DNA of 31,829 nucleotides, from contig JADRCO010000521.1 in the NCBI GenBank assembly GCA_021464525.1, forward strand, positions 1-31,829, given 5' to 3'. Positions 20,744-31,829 of the stretch are shown here, piece after piece (within the stretch, counting starts at the first letter, position 1; the number at the start of each line of letters is the position of its first letter). A program made the translations under genes and the position numbers. The notes below the pieces were generated by a model. The model worked only from the letters and a program-made list of their open reading frames with translations, had not been told where the DNA came from and did no database searches. This DNA is from Rhizophagus sp. LPA8_4_AMF (Eukaryota > Glomeromycota > Glomeromycetes > Glomerales > Glomeraceae).

Positions 20744-22952
20744 TTTTTGACTCAAACTTTATTTTTTGTTTTATAAATGGCTTTTAATGTAAACTTAAGC
20801 ATTTGTCAGGAATATGTCTTAAATATATTACTTTCTTATTAGTAGTATTACAATATAAAACTTAATTAAGATAATATTTGAACAATTTTATATAAAGTGT
20901 TGTTACTGCTATTTGTGATGGTATTTATGCTGGTACTGCTAGTAATATCTTTGGTGGTATTATTTTTTAATTCTATTAATTTAGAATTAATTTTCTTCTC
21001 CAAATTGTGAACTTTGAAGCTAGTAAAGATTAAAGAGTAAATTTAAACCTAAGGAAAATTAATTGAATTATTACAAATCTAACAAAGAAAAAGGAAATGA
21101 AATAGTCACTTACAATAAAATAAATCTATAAAATTAACCGATGGTACTTGTAATTATTTACAAGCACAACGTTTTTCTTTAATAAGTATATCTTAATTAT
21201 TAATACAGAAGGCATCTAAGAATTATATTATATTATTACAAATTATAAATTAAAAAGTAACTTACATCATCATCTCTATAATGGATATTTTTGGTTTTTG
21301 CTTCAGTTGTTTCAAATTTAATGCAATTTCTATGTTATTTTTTTTGATCACTTCATCTTGTTGACTAATATGTGCAATTCTTTGTATTTTGACAAGTTAT
21401 TTATATTCCTTTTCTTAATTATAAGTGGCATTCAGTAAACATTTTATGAAATGATCACATGTACAGGAAAATAATTTTATTTTCCTTAATGAAGGGAGAA
21501 ATAGAATAGCTGCAAGATTGTAAATATGTTGATCACTTTTGGCATCCAATTTAAAATAAACATTAAGACATTTGTTTTCACGCACTAGAACTAGTTATTT
21601 TTTTCTTCATGGAGTATAAAAAGTTGGACTTAAAGGTATTTTTGGCAAATAAGAAGTGACATCTTCTTGCTAAAGTAATATCTCAATTAATTTGACTCTA
21701 ATGCTCCTCTTAACATTTTTACATGAAATAATTAATATATGTTGAAAGTTTCCTTGCTGTTATCTATAATTTTATTGCCTAATAAATATGTCATAGTTAT
21801 AAATTTCCAATTTTCCATGTGAAAACACTAGATTTTCATGTTCAATACTACTATGTGATAAATATTTAGTTTCAAGGTATTTAAGACCCAAAAACTAGAG
21901 AATCTTTATCTAAATAGTTTTCCCAATATTTCTAGTAATATTCTACATTTTTTTACCCAATCTTTTGTAATCCAATGCATTGTAATGGCTAATTTTCATG
22001 TAATTATCATCACCATGTTCAAGTATTGTAGATTTGATAAACTTGGTAAATATGAATACAATACCAATACAGGGGAGTGTCTATTATAAAATAATTTCAC
22101 AAAGAATTTCCTCTTTAATATGATGAAAGCTTAAAGACTATGCTGAATTAGTACTATGATGTGAGTAAATTTTATGTTAATTTCTAGTATTATTGTAAAA
22201 AAAATTAGCTAATTTAAGCAATTGCTATCTTGGACTTGCATTGTATCACAGCTTCCATAAAAATCTACCAAGAAACTTTAACCAAGAATTTAAGAGTCAC
22301 TGTATTCATTGATTATACTACTGTATTGTGATAATAACTGACAGCTATTATAATAAGATATAACGAGCATAGTAATTCAGTATGGTATCATGGAGAGGTC
22401 TTATAATGAACATGAGAATTTCATTGTGAAATTCCAATTGTGTCTAAATTATAGCTAATATAACTTTAGAATAAAATTGAAAAACATTCATCTTCATCAG
22501 TAAATATCATAGTAGCACCCTAGCAATTTTATTTAATTAAACATCAAAATCTCTAAATGCTATTGAATTGTTTGCCAAATGATATTAAATTGTTTACTCT
22601 GAATTTATATTCTTTAAACATTATCTCATGTTGCTTTTTCAAATGGTGCCAAAGTATGATCTTTGATAATGTTAATTGCTAGTCTTTAAATATTATATTT
22701 AGTATATTTTCTTTTATAATTATTATCTACTTCATCTTCAGTATGGATTATTTTGGCCTTTTTAAAATAATATTTTTCTCTATCTGTGAAAATGTGTAAT
22801 ATTGCTTAAGCATTATGTATAGAATTAGGAGATGTATACTTTCATCTTTTTTACCATTTTAAAAGAAAACTACCAATTTTGACAAAAATAATATCATAGT
22901 AATATAAAGAATATTATACATTTAAGTTGTTGCATATTTTGAAAGAATATGT
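20744..22952. other. Mostly non-coding, with one possible exon remnant
   Basis: At about 21264-21400 the minus strand is open for about 44 codons (HISQQDEVIKKNNIEI and following) and ends at a strong donor, GATGATGTAAGTTAC. Another TTGTAAGTGAC donor-like site lies near 21105-21115. At 20900-20970 an imperfect trinucleotide stretch encodes Ser/Thr/Asn repeats on the minus strand. Nothing else is recognised. Confidence 0.35.
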
Positions 22953-23231
22953 CTAGGTCGATCTCCATTGTGACATGGCATGAATTAAGTTATTAATGTT
23001 AAAAAATCTAAATAAATGTATTTTAATGAAGTTTTCATTAACTCCTGCATTTACTGTAGGAGTTTTATTGGTTCCGTCTATATTGTTAACAATTTTTTGC
23101 CTATTCTGTTCCGAGTTATGTGACTGATCACGGGAAATAATTTTTTCGTTCGCTTTTTCTTTTCCTTTAGGCTGAGACGGAGAAGAAGAGGTAGCATTAA
23201 AAGCGTAAGTATCGTGAGCAATACTGCGCAA
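22953..23231 (-). other. Candidate exon encoding a polar, disordered segment
   Basis: A 92-codon minus-strand frame with clearly lower A/T than its flanks. It includes NATSSSPSQPKGKEKANEK and SRDQSHNSEQNRQK, then a Thr/Asn-rich part. A TTTTGCGCAG acceptor-like sequence sits at the 5' edge, just after the frame opens. There is no ATG at the start and no recognisable domain. It could be an internal or last exon, or a remnant. Confidence 0.3.
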
Positions 23232-24048
23232 AATTTGAGGTTAATTTTAATAAAGAATTTTGGTAAAACATTGTATAATTAAGTAATACGAATTTAAAAA
23301 TGAAGAATGATTATTATTCTTTATAAAACGTAGGTTAAAATCTGGGCTTATTTATAAAAAAAAAGATGATTTAATATCATGTGATTTCAGTTATATAATC
23401 ATGGCAGTGAAGACAATAAATAAGCCAAAAAAAAAAAAATGTTTATAAAACAGATATTTATTGATAATGAAATCATTTACATCTCTTCAATTTTTTATGA
23501 AAGAACTAATATAATTACTATCTAATCTAATGATTTTATTTATAAGGCCTTTATCTGACCATATTTCGTTTCAATATTTTATTATTCAGACTTATTATTG
23601 ATTAATTGCGCCAGGTTTCGGATATACTTTGCCCACCGAGCCACAAATAATGGCTCAGCCAATGTTCAAATTTTCAAATGATTACGTGGAAAATTAAATT
23701 TATTATTGAAACACAAACAATAAACAATAATTTATGCTGATTTTGGTGCGTTATGAAAAATACTTAACGGTAATTGAATCAAGAATTGAATATAATAACA
23801 TCAGATGTATTAATATCTTTAATTTATTAGAAAATGTAAAATGAGAGAAATTGTTATGAACATAATTTGAAATTTTTAATATCTTAAGTTTATGGACAGA
23901 TAAAATTAATAAAATAATATAAATTGTAGAAAAATATTATAAGGATAATAAATATCTTTCCATTGGTATCGACTACGTATTATCATCAATTTTATCAGAA
24001 TATTTTGAAAAATACTTAGAGAAATTGCTCATCTAATACAATCAAATA
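23232..24048. other. Intergenic downstream of a BTB-TLDc gene
   Basis: No gene seen. GAGCCACAAATAATGGCTC at 23638-23656 is a 6-bp inverted repeat around a 7-nt loop in a locally G/C-richer patch. No target-site duplication was recognised. Confidence 0.45.
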
Positions 24049-25515
24049 TTAAACACAAATCCTAATGACTTGAAAAACCTCGTAATCATCTGCTTTAAAA
24101 TATCCTGGTATACCAATTTTAGGATAAGAACTATAATCACTTGTATTGCTTCGCCAACCATCAATACTAAAATATAAGTCGAAACCACCACCAAACATTG
24201 GACCATAAGCTGAACAACAACCTATAGAAAATTGATTATTATTACTATAACCTACTTCTACATTGTTTTTAAAAGAAAATATAAAACTATCACTTGTAGG
24301 ATTATATCGGTTACTTGAATCCCATTGAAGAGGATTATATCCTCCTATGATTTGATTTGAATTGTTAATTTTAATAACGACTATTGTAGCTCCTTTATTA
24401 TCACATTTACTATGAAATGCTACAGGTGTATTGCCATCCCTACTGGCGCGGTAAAGTAAATTATAACTATAAGGATTATTCCTTGGAGTATAATGAAGAT
24501 CATTTCTCTTTCCAATCCAACTAGAAAAAATAGAAAAATGCTTAGATTCAATTAAGGTTGAACCAAATACATATTTTGATTTCCTAGGACATTGTAAGTT
24601 AATAAACGAATTTGGAACCATATGAAATGTAAATATTTGGGTAACTAAATCGTCTTGCATCAAGTTTTTATAAGGAAATACTTTTGAAATGAAGTCTTCT
24701 GGAGAGATATCATGAAATCTTATTAGAGGAATAAACCTATTAATGACTCTCTCCATAACTTTAAAAACTTCATTATTCCATTCCCTAACATTTTGTGAGA
24801 TATTTGAATGTTGAGCCAAACACCATTTGATTAAACTATTCCAGATAATAATTTCATCTAAATTTAAATTATCTCGTTTTAAAAGCAATTCCAAAAAATT
24901 TGCGTTTAGATCGATGAACTTATTTGAATTAAATAATATAAGAGGTTCTTCGCAAATACTGTCAAGGTAAAAATTCCATAATTCTGTAAGTGATTCATGC
25001 TTATAAATCATTTCAAGTATTTCTGCAGTATTTTGTTGCAAAAATTCACGTTGATGTTCAATCAAGTATTTCTGAATACATATGATTAAAGTTTGAATAT
25101 TAAGTTCATCCGCTGCTATTAAGAGTTTTAATACTTTTGTAGCTCGTAAATTCGTCAAATCTATTTTTCCGCAATAAATGAATCTAAATTGTTTAAAAAA
25201 AATTTTTATCGCTTAGCTTCGATAAAAAATTTTATATAAACTACTATATGTAATCGGTTTTTCTTACCTTAAGATTATTTCAAATATTTGAGGAGTAATG
25301 TTGGGCTTATTAAATACATATTTATCTTCGTATCTAGCAGTAGCAAGCCCAGTACGAAAATATTTTGATCTTGCACATAAAATACTTGAATGTGCATATA
25401 TTGCTTTTACATTATTATTTTCACCAGAGTATATAACAACATCATATTTTTCATCACTTTCATAAAGTAATTTTTCATAATCATCAGCAATCTCTTGAAA
25501 ATATTCGAAAGACAT
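24049..25515 (-). CDS. BTB-BACK-TLDc domain protein (two exons)
   Basis: Exons 25268-25515 and 24049-25183 (84-nt intron, AG|GTAAG to TTTAG, phase 2) give 460 residues. BTB domain about 18-125 (DVVIYSGENNNVKAIYAHS, SKYFRTGL, then FIYCGKIDL spanning the splice join, and LLIAADELN). BACK-like helices about 125-235 (WNFYLD, DEIIIWNSLIKWCLAQ). TLDc about 290-460 (LLYRASRDGNTP, IGGYNPLQWD, SFIFSF and C-terminal ADDYEVFQV). BTB domains dimerise and can bind Cullin-3; TLDc domains are linked to oxidative-stress protection and V-ATPase binding (family knowledge). Which role applies here is not visible. The family is greatly expanded in Rhizophagus-type genomes. The ATG sits 30 nt from a TATATA and matches the start of the paralogue at 31489. 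Confidence 0.9.
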
Positions 25516-25544
25516 TTTTTTTTTAAGTACAGTATTGCTGTCGG

Positions 25545-25551
25545 TATATAT
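25545..25551 (-). promoter_or_regulatory. TATA-like box of the 24049-25515 gene
   Basis: ATATATA on the minus strand, 30 nt before the ATG at 25515. The sequence is A/T-rich, so chance occurrence is possible. Confidence 0.35.
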
Positions 25552-27388
25552 TTACACTATTTTTATAATTATATGAATAATATTCTTTATTTGCGTAAAG
25601 TATTAAATACGTGAACTTCTCACTTGTAAATTTAGCATGAAAAAATGTTAACCATGTGATCTTGTTGAAATAATAATTTCTTGCCTTACACAATTTATCT
25701 GTGCTCATACAACTGTAAACAGTGGCTTATTCCCGCAAATATATTCGCAAAATTCTGTATTACCGCAGATATTTTGTGCCATATAAGCGATAAATCTATT
25801 AATATAATTCTCGTGTGAAAAATTTCATGTGAAAAAAATCAGGTATGAAATAAAAATGACGAAATATTATACAAACCTGATTTGATATTAGATTACATAA
25901 TTAATTCCAAACAATAGGGGTAAATCGACTTTTATAAATAAATAAGTCACGTTTTAATGCTGATCAGTAATCGTATATTAATGACGTAAGCACAATTGTG
26001 TTAAGCACAATTGTGTTAAGGATGATCAAATTCTGTGCCACTTATTATTGTTAAAGAATAAAACCACAGATGAGGCTTAATATTAACGTAATTTGAAATA
26101 TCATTGTCTAGAAGGATATTTTCAACCGTCCTCTTTGACAATGTATTACCGGAAAATTAAAAGTTACAGCATTTTCTTCAAAATTATGTAAGTAATGTAA
26201 CCATCGTAGCATATCATTCCACAAAAACCAAATATATAATTTGGTTTCCGAACGATTATGTAGGAAAATACGGATTATCGAGGAAATTATATTGATTTAA
26301 GTTTTATATATCATATGTAGATGTAAATAAATAATTATTTAATAATTTAAGAAAAGAAAGAGGATTTATTTCATTATGTTCTTAAAATATGACTGTAACA
26401 TTTTATAGTATTTTTATTTTATACTTTAAAATTTAATGCACGTTAAATTAGGATATCAAAGTGTAAAAGCGTAATGTTGCACAAATTTTGATCGCATAAT
26501 TGATTGACATGTTCTACACTTCTACTTAACCGGTAAAGAAATCATGACGTACTTCATTATTTTAAAATCAACAATGAACAAATTAGTTTTGCTTAAAGGT
26601 AATTCGAATCACTTAATAATAGCGTGATTAATAATGATATGATGTGGCGTAAAGTATCAAGATCGTTATTATGCATAAGCAGCATAACACCCGTAATACT
26701 TTTTTTTTTTTTTATTGAATTCACTCTCAAATATAGATCTTTACACCCATGGCTTTATATTTTCCTATTAAATTTCTATATTCATTCCAATACGATACCA
26801 TGATATAAGGAATCCCTATCCTCAGTTGGTAGTTGATGTCCTCCTTTCCATTTATACAAAAAATTTTTTAAGGATAATACACTGAAATTTAAACTTAAAT
26901 AAAGTTGGAGATAATTTTAGTTAATATGTATTTCAAATAATTATCCTAATTATATCGTCTATACTTATTTCCAATTAAACTTGTTAATACATTAACTGGC
27001 ACGTAATTGGCTTTAAAATTTGTAAGAATGGTAATGATAAATTCTCTAAATAATTCCACATATTTAATTCTGAATGATTATCATGAATTCCTTCTATTCA
27101 CTAACGGCGAAACGATTTTTTTTAAAATGTTGTATGGTGTTTGCATGTTTAATCAAAGAACTTTCAAGAATTTTGCAAATTCATCGTCGCTTGAATATCA
27201 TCTGGGTTAATTTAACGAGAAACAGTGTTTGGTAAGGTGTATTGATGATTATCAAATTGTTGAGATATATTAAGATGTGAAATTTTGTATTTTTCATTGG
27301 TAATTTTATTTTTAATAGTTGCATCATAAATATACTTATCTAAAATCTTTTTTGTTTACTCAAATTAAGATATTTATAAAAATTAATT
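25552..27388. other. Intergenic, with a palindromic tandem pair
   Basis: No gene supported. TGACGTAA (25982-25989) overlaps the tandem repeat at 25987-26020. At about 26470-26500, GTTGCACAAATTTTGATCGC resembles an internal block of the MITE at 4528-4847 (GTTACACAAATTTGATTGC), perhaps a related remnant. A T run lies at about 26700-26714. A 67-codon frame at 27007-27210 starts with TTG and has no recognisable motif. Confidence 0.45.
25987..26020. repeat. Two 15-bp tandem units each with palindrome CACAATTGTG
   Basis: TAAGCACAATTGTGT occurs at 25987-26001 and 26002-26016, followed by TAAG. Each unit centres on the 10-bp palindrome CACAATTGTG. It lies about 475 bp upstream of the ATG of the minus-strand gene at 25515, so a regulatory role is possible but unproven. 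Confidence 0.6.
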
Positions 27389-27635
27389 GTCCGGAGCAAA
27401 GCGGAGGACTATCTCTGGAGACGAAAATGTAAAAAATGTTTATCCCCTGAAAAACGTCCTTCCACAAAAATGATAACAATTTCCTTTTTTGAATAATCAC
27501 ACACTTCGTGTTATTTCCTTTTGGAACCCCTGAAATATACTCGTTGTTACGTCACTGAAATTTTGTGCTACATTTGATGAATAAAAAAAGATAAACAAAG
27601 ATAGATGAACAAGTGAAAATTTTTTTGCTCCGGAC
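27389..27635. mobile_element. 247-bp element with 12-bp perfect terminal inverted repeats
   Basis: GTCCGGAGCAAA at 27389-27400 is matched exactly by its reverse complement at 27624-27635. The left end continues GCGGAGGAC and the enclosed DNA is richer in G+C than its flanks. No clear target-site duplication flanks the ends and no ORF lies inside. The most likely reading is a short non-autonomous element of unknown superfamily. Confidence 0.45.
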
Positions 27636-28522
27636 CTACAACGGTTTCCGTTTCCCTAGTATAATTAATTAGAGATCTTTGATGTGAAGTTATTATGTCT
27701 GTGTGTCTAAATCATTCTTTAAATCTCCTGACAAATGAGAAATGATTATATTTAATAATAACTTCTCTCACGGTATTATAGTAAATTAATTTTTTTCATT
27801 TTGGTAGCACGCGTTTCTTTATTAAAAATGATATTATGTAATAATATATCAACAAAGTAAATATATAATTGATATATATTACCTATCTAACAATTATTAT
27901 ACTTATAATAATATCCGCAAAATCTATTGATCGATCTTGAATATTTTGTTCTAATTCAACATTACTGTGCCTGCGGTCAGATTTTTTGACTAACTACACA
28001 CAGACACTTTTTTAGATTATTATGCAGAAAGCCACATCGGAAATTTTAGTTAAAAACTAAAAAAAAATTTAAAGTAATTCATTTCAATATAATAAATCAA
28101 TCCATTATAATAATGTTGTATGCTTAAAATAAATAAATTTAAATTATAAAGAATTTATTTTAAACATTACTGCAATTTTTTATAGACAATCAATAGATTC
28201 TAATAAAAATCTAATCAAATATTTTAGAGATATGACATGTCAATACGAGATTCTATTAAACTTTGAACTGGGAAAAACAAAATTTAAACGATTAGATTTC
28301 CATTTAGATGTTTGAAGTCGTTTGTTTCGTTCTTTATCACATCTTTTAAAATTCATATAGAGAAATATAAATCAATATAAATTACAAAAAAAAAGTGTGG
28401 ATTCAATAGTGATTAAATATTTTCACAATATACATGTCTTAATATAAGACATAATTGAAATTTAATATTTTATAAGTAACAATAATAGTAAACCTATGTT
28501 AATTATAGATATTATACATTAC
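27636..28522. other. Intergenic, no exon 2 for the orphan BTB exon
   Basis: This is where the second exon of the BTB gene at 28523-28781 should lie on the minus strand. No BACK or TLDc residues (no WNFYL, LLYRASRDG or DYEVFQV) can be read. The sequence is A/T-rich spacer. Confidence 0.5.
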
Positions 28523-28781
28523 CTGAGAATGATGTTAAATAAATGATAAATATTTGGTTTTCTTAAAATAAACTTTTCATCTTTTTTCTCAGTCCATTCA
28601 TTAGAAAATACAGTACGAAAGTATTGAGACTTGTTACATAAAATATTTGAATGAGCATGAATTTCTTTTACCATTTGGATCTTCTCCAACATAAATAATA
28701 ATGTCATAATCGTCATATCCTATTTCTGTTTCAAAAAGTTTTTCGTAATTATTGGATCTCTATTAAAAATTTTGAAGACAT
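28523..28781 (-). pseudogene. Orphan BTB first exon of a TLDc-family gene
   Basis: The minus strand begins ATGTCTTC at 28781, as in the paralogues. A frameshift or stop follows after about ten codons. NNYEKLFE and YDDYDIIIYVGEDPNG follow in one frame. After another shift VKEIHAHSNIL, SQYFRTVFSNEWTEKKD and FNIILR continue to an intact donor, AG|GTAATG, at 28522-28523. No second exon follows. It is a truncated, frameshifted duplicate. The BTB core motif HAHS, lost in the 13203-14665 pseudogene, is kept here. Confidence 0.85.
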
Positions 28782-29993
28782 TTTTGAATAATGAGAATAA
28801 ATGTTGTCAAAAATTATAGGTTATGGGCCACATTTGCACATATATATATGCATGTAGATTTTTTTAAAACTTATTATAGAGAGATTACTAATTTAGTTAT
28901 AGATAATTCGTGCTGCGTCTATCTGTATTACTTGATTAGTCGCAAAAACTTTAATACTGTTTAACGCAAATATTAAACAATACAAGGATATTCATATGCT
29001 TACTACTAATCTTAACAGAAGATAAAAATCGTGTGATTATAAGTGGAAGAAATTAATTATTTCTAGAATATCGTTGTAAAAAATGATCAATGGTAGTAGA
29101 TGATAATTTGAAAGACTTTTTATAATAATAGTGGAAAATAATCAGGTATGCAATGAACTTAAAAAGTTTTTTAAAAAATTTAGTAATATTTTGTTTCTAG
29201 CTGACTTTAACGATTATCCGATTCTTATTTATTATTTTAAGGTACGCTAATATAGTGCTGGTTTTGCGTAATATATACTCTCCAATTTTTTTAAATTTCA
29301 TTCGCATCATTTATGTTCATATAGGCTAACCTGACTCCTTTCAATAATTGATACGAAGTGATAATCAGGTGAAATTTGTAACAAAGACGTGTAATAAAGG
29401 CTGATCGGCAAATAGGAGGACGAGGAACAATATAGTGAGATATCGTTGGGGAATCGTCATCCTACTGGTTCTAGCAGGTATTATTTTGAATTTAAAACTG
29501 ATTAACAAAAATAACTTATTTTTTTATTAAATTGATCAAACCTGAACTCATATCATACTCATGATTGGTTCGTGATAACATAGAATGTTTACCTTAATAC
29601 TTTTCCAATTATCGAAAACAACTTTAAGGATTCTAGTTTTGGTTCTACATCATTTAAATTTGAATTTATATAAAGTAATTGTGATGATATAATCAAAATT
29701 ATAAATAAACTTTCCCTGTTGAAACGATCACGGTGAGGTTTGAAAGGTCTGTACATTGAAAGCTCATCAATATGAAATTCTGTTTGGTAAAAAAAAAAAA
29801 TTATTCAATTCGATGTCATCAATTTGACAAGTTATAAAAAAAAAGAACATAATTAAACTTTATTTAAGATGTTTCAGATTCAAAGTTTTCGTAGAATAAT
29901 ATATAAATTCAACAAATATTAAAAACACTAATGCACTATTAATTAACAAGTATATCAAAAATAAAGATATTGTAAAGTACAATAAAATTTGAA
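28782..29993. other. Intergenic, with one hydrophobic ORF
   Basis: On the + strand 29405-29529 is open and includes RYRWGIVILLVLAGIILNL, a signal-anchor-like stretch. There is no ATG (GTG at 29435) but a possible donor follows GCAG at 29476-29477. It may be a decayed first exon of a secreted or membrane protein, or chance. The rest shows nothing recognisable. Confidence 0.35.
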
Positions 29994-31489
29994 TCATCTT
30001 TTAACAACTTGAAATACTTCATAATCATCTACCTTAAAACTATTTGTTGGTATACTATAAACTTTATTGTAGGAACTACTTGAACCACTATACCAATTTC
30101 CATAAGTTGTCGAAGAATCTTCATATAAGCTACTACTGCCAAATACTGGACCACGTCCTAAAATATTTTGTATAGAATAACAATCACCTTTACTATAACC
30201 GACATTTACGGATTGAATATTCGTTCCATTTGTAATCGAAAATATGAAACTATCCTTTGTAGACTTTTTACAGTGACATGAATCCCAAAAAAGAGGATTA
30301 TATCCTCCAACTATTTGTGCTGTATTGTTGATTTTAACAACGACAACAGTAGCTCCCTTATTATCGCATTTATTATGAAATACTGCGGGTGTATTACCAT
30401 CTCTACTAGCACGATAAAGCAAATTGAAACGATAAGAAATATTTCTCTCATTATAATGATAAGCATCTTTCTTTTCAATCCAACTTGCGAAAATGGCAAA
30501 ATGTTGAGGTTCGATTAAAATTGACTCACATTTTAGTCTTCTAGGAGGTTGTACATTAATATTTAGTTTATTTGGTACCATATGAAAAGTAAGTATATTG
30601 CTAATTAAATCATCTGGTAACAATCCCTTATAAGGGAATACTTTCGAAAGAAAATCTTCTGGCGAGATATCATAAAACCTAATTAGGGGAATAAATCTAT
30701 GAATAGCCCTCTCCATAATTGTAACATCTTCCTTATTCCACTTCTTAACATCTTGCGAGACATTTGAATGTTGTGCCAAACACCATTTGATTAAATTATC
30801 CCAGATAATAATTTCATCTAAAATTAAATCATCCCGTTTTAAAAGTAATTCCAATAAAGGAGCCTTTAAATTAATAAATTTCTCGGATTTAAATAATATT
30901 TCAGGTTCTTCACAAATTTTTTCAAGATAAAAATTCCATAAATCCTTGAACGATTCATGTTGATAAATTGTCTCAAGAATTTCTATAGAATTTTGCTGTT
31001 GCAAAAATTCATGTTGATGATTAATTAAATATTCTTGAATACAAGGAATTAAAGTTTGGATGTTAAGTTCATCCGCTGCCATTAACAGTTTTAATATTTC
31101 TGAACCTTGCAAATTAGTTAAATTAATCTTCCCGCAATAAATGAATCTAAATATAATTATTATTTTTTTTTTTTAAAAAAAAAAAAAAATTAATTATTGA
31201 ATAACCAATTTAGTACTTTAATTTAATTTTATTACCTTAGAATGATGTTAAAAAGTTTAGGAGAAATGTTAGATTTTTTAAATATAAATTTTCCATCCTT
31301 TTTCTCGGCCCATTTCTTAGAAAATCCTGTACGAAAATATTGTGACCTTGTACGTAAAACAAGTGAATGTGCATGTATTTCTTTTACATTTTCATTTTCA
31401 CCAGCATATATAATAACATCATATTCTTCGTCTGTTTCAAGTAAATTTTCAAAATCATTGGAAACTTCTTGAAGATATTCAAAAGACAT
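29994..31489 (-). CDS. BTB-BACK-TLDc domain protein (two exons)
   Basis: Exons 31236-31489 and 29994-31146 (89-nt intron, AG|GTAAT to TTTAG, phase 2, same place as in the paralogue at 24049-25515) give 468 residues. BTB about 20-127 (DVIIYAGENENVKEIHAHS, SQYFRTGF, FIYCGKINL across the join, LLMAADELNIQTL). BACK-like about 130-240 (LWNFYLEK, DEIIIWDNLIKWCLAQ). TLDc about 294-468 (HFAIFASW, LLYRASRDGNTP 327-338, IVGGYNPLFWD, DSFIFSI and C-terminal VDDYEVFQVVKR). A Ser/Tyr-rich insertion (about 420-450) lies just before the C-terminus. The intron holds a T12A15 inverted homopolymer. Two TCACGTGA boxes lie upstream. Likely role: BTB adaptor or scaffold with a TLDc effector domain; substrate unknown. 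Confidence 0.92.
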
Positions 31490-31743
31490 TTTGTCTAAAT
31501 GAAGAATAATTTTTTTAGAAGGTTTTAATAGAAATTCAGGTAAATCTTAACTATTTTGAAATTTGAATGAAGTCATATTTTATTTTGCAAATCCACAAAT
31601 CACATGAAAATAATCCATTATGGCATTTAATGGTTTGAATCTTGTGATACGTTACGTTGATCAATGATTGCAGCCATAATAGAGTTTCTTATTAGTAAAT
31701 ATGTACACTACACCGGGGGATATTAGTATCCTCCCTCAATTTA

Positions 31744-31770
31744 TCACGTGACATGTGTTAGATCACGTGA
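31744..31770. promoter_or_regulatory. Paired TCACGTGA boxes upstream of the 29994-31489 gene
   Basis: TCACGTGA occurs at 31744-31751 and 31763-31770, 19 bp start to start, about 255-281 nt before the ATG at 31489. CACGTG is the core site of bHLH factors of the Cbf1/Pho4 type in fungi (family knowledge). Two full 8-bp palindromes so close together in A/T-rich DNA are unlikely by chance. The target could also be a gene to the right of the window. Confidence 0.5.
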
Positions 31771-31829
31771 TTTCGCGATCATAATGACATAATTTAAACT
31801 ATTTCAATTCCCACGAAATCAATTTCCCA

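Noticed and set aside
26700-26714. T run as a terminator
   Set aside because: Homopolymer runs are common throughout this A/T-rich nuclear DNA; no stem or gene end adjoins it.
27007-27210. 67-codon + strand ORF
   Set aside because: Begins with TTG, has no motif and no splice partner; A/T-rich chance frame.
30311-30518. ORFs on both strands inside the TLDc region
   Set aside because: Out-of-frame and antisense shadows of the intact TLDc exon.

Overview
The window looks like nuclear DNA of a very A+T-rich fungus, most likely an arbuscular mycorrhizal fungus (Glomeromycotina, Rhizophagus-like). The basis is intron-containing genes with GT-AG splice sites, long A/T runs between genes, and three gene types that are expanded in that group: a membrane UDP-glycosyltransferase, BTB-BACK-TLDc proteins, and small lineage-specific paralogues. 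The species call is an inference from family content and composition. No rRNA, tRNA, CRISPR array or prokaryotic signal was seen.

Layout, left to right. (1) 209-1837, + strand: the last four exons of a UDP-glycosyltransferase; its N-terminal third lies outside the window. (2) 1838-5246: non-coding DNA with a 15-bp-periodic TCCCGAA array (about 3030-3165), a complete 320-bp hAT-type MITE with a perfect 8-bp target-site duplication (4520-4855), and a degenerate hexamer array. (3) 5247-12195: three paralogous + strand genes for small stand-alone retropepsin-like proteins at 6185, 8096 and 11454. Each starts with an 82-nt exon encoding a basic, acid-free, presequence-like N-terminus, and each ends with a D(T)GS ... 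LGTD retropepsin half-site. The first and third also share about 0.9 kb of upstream DNA, offset by 5269 bp. The middle one has ATGS instead of DTGS and carries an extra phase-1 exon. (4) 13203-14665: a decayed BTB-BACK-TLDc pseudogene, minus strand. (5) 14666-24048: a gene desert with eroded coding remnants, including one with an hAT-transposase-like RWNS motif. (6) 24049-25515 and 29994-31489, minus strand: two intact two-exon BTB-BACK-TLDc genes. Between them lie an orphan BTB first exon (28523-28781) and a 247-bp foldback element (27389-27635).

The genes do not form an operon or obvious pathway; the pattern is local tandem duplication and decay of gene families. The most unusual content is the retropepsin trio. 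Retropepsins work as dimers with one Asp from each chain, so a linked paralogue that has lost only that Asp suggests a family with a non-catalytic or regulatory partner. No reverse transcriptase, integrase or RNase H was recognised nearby, so this does not look like a retroelement pol remnant.
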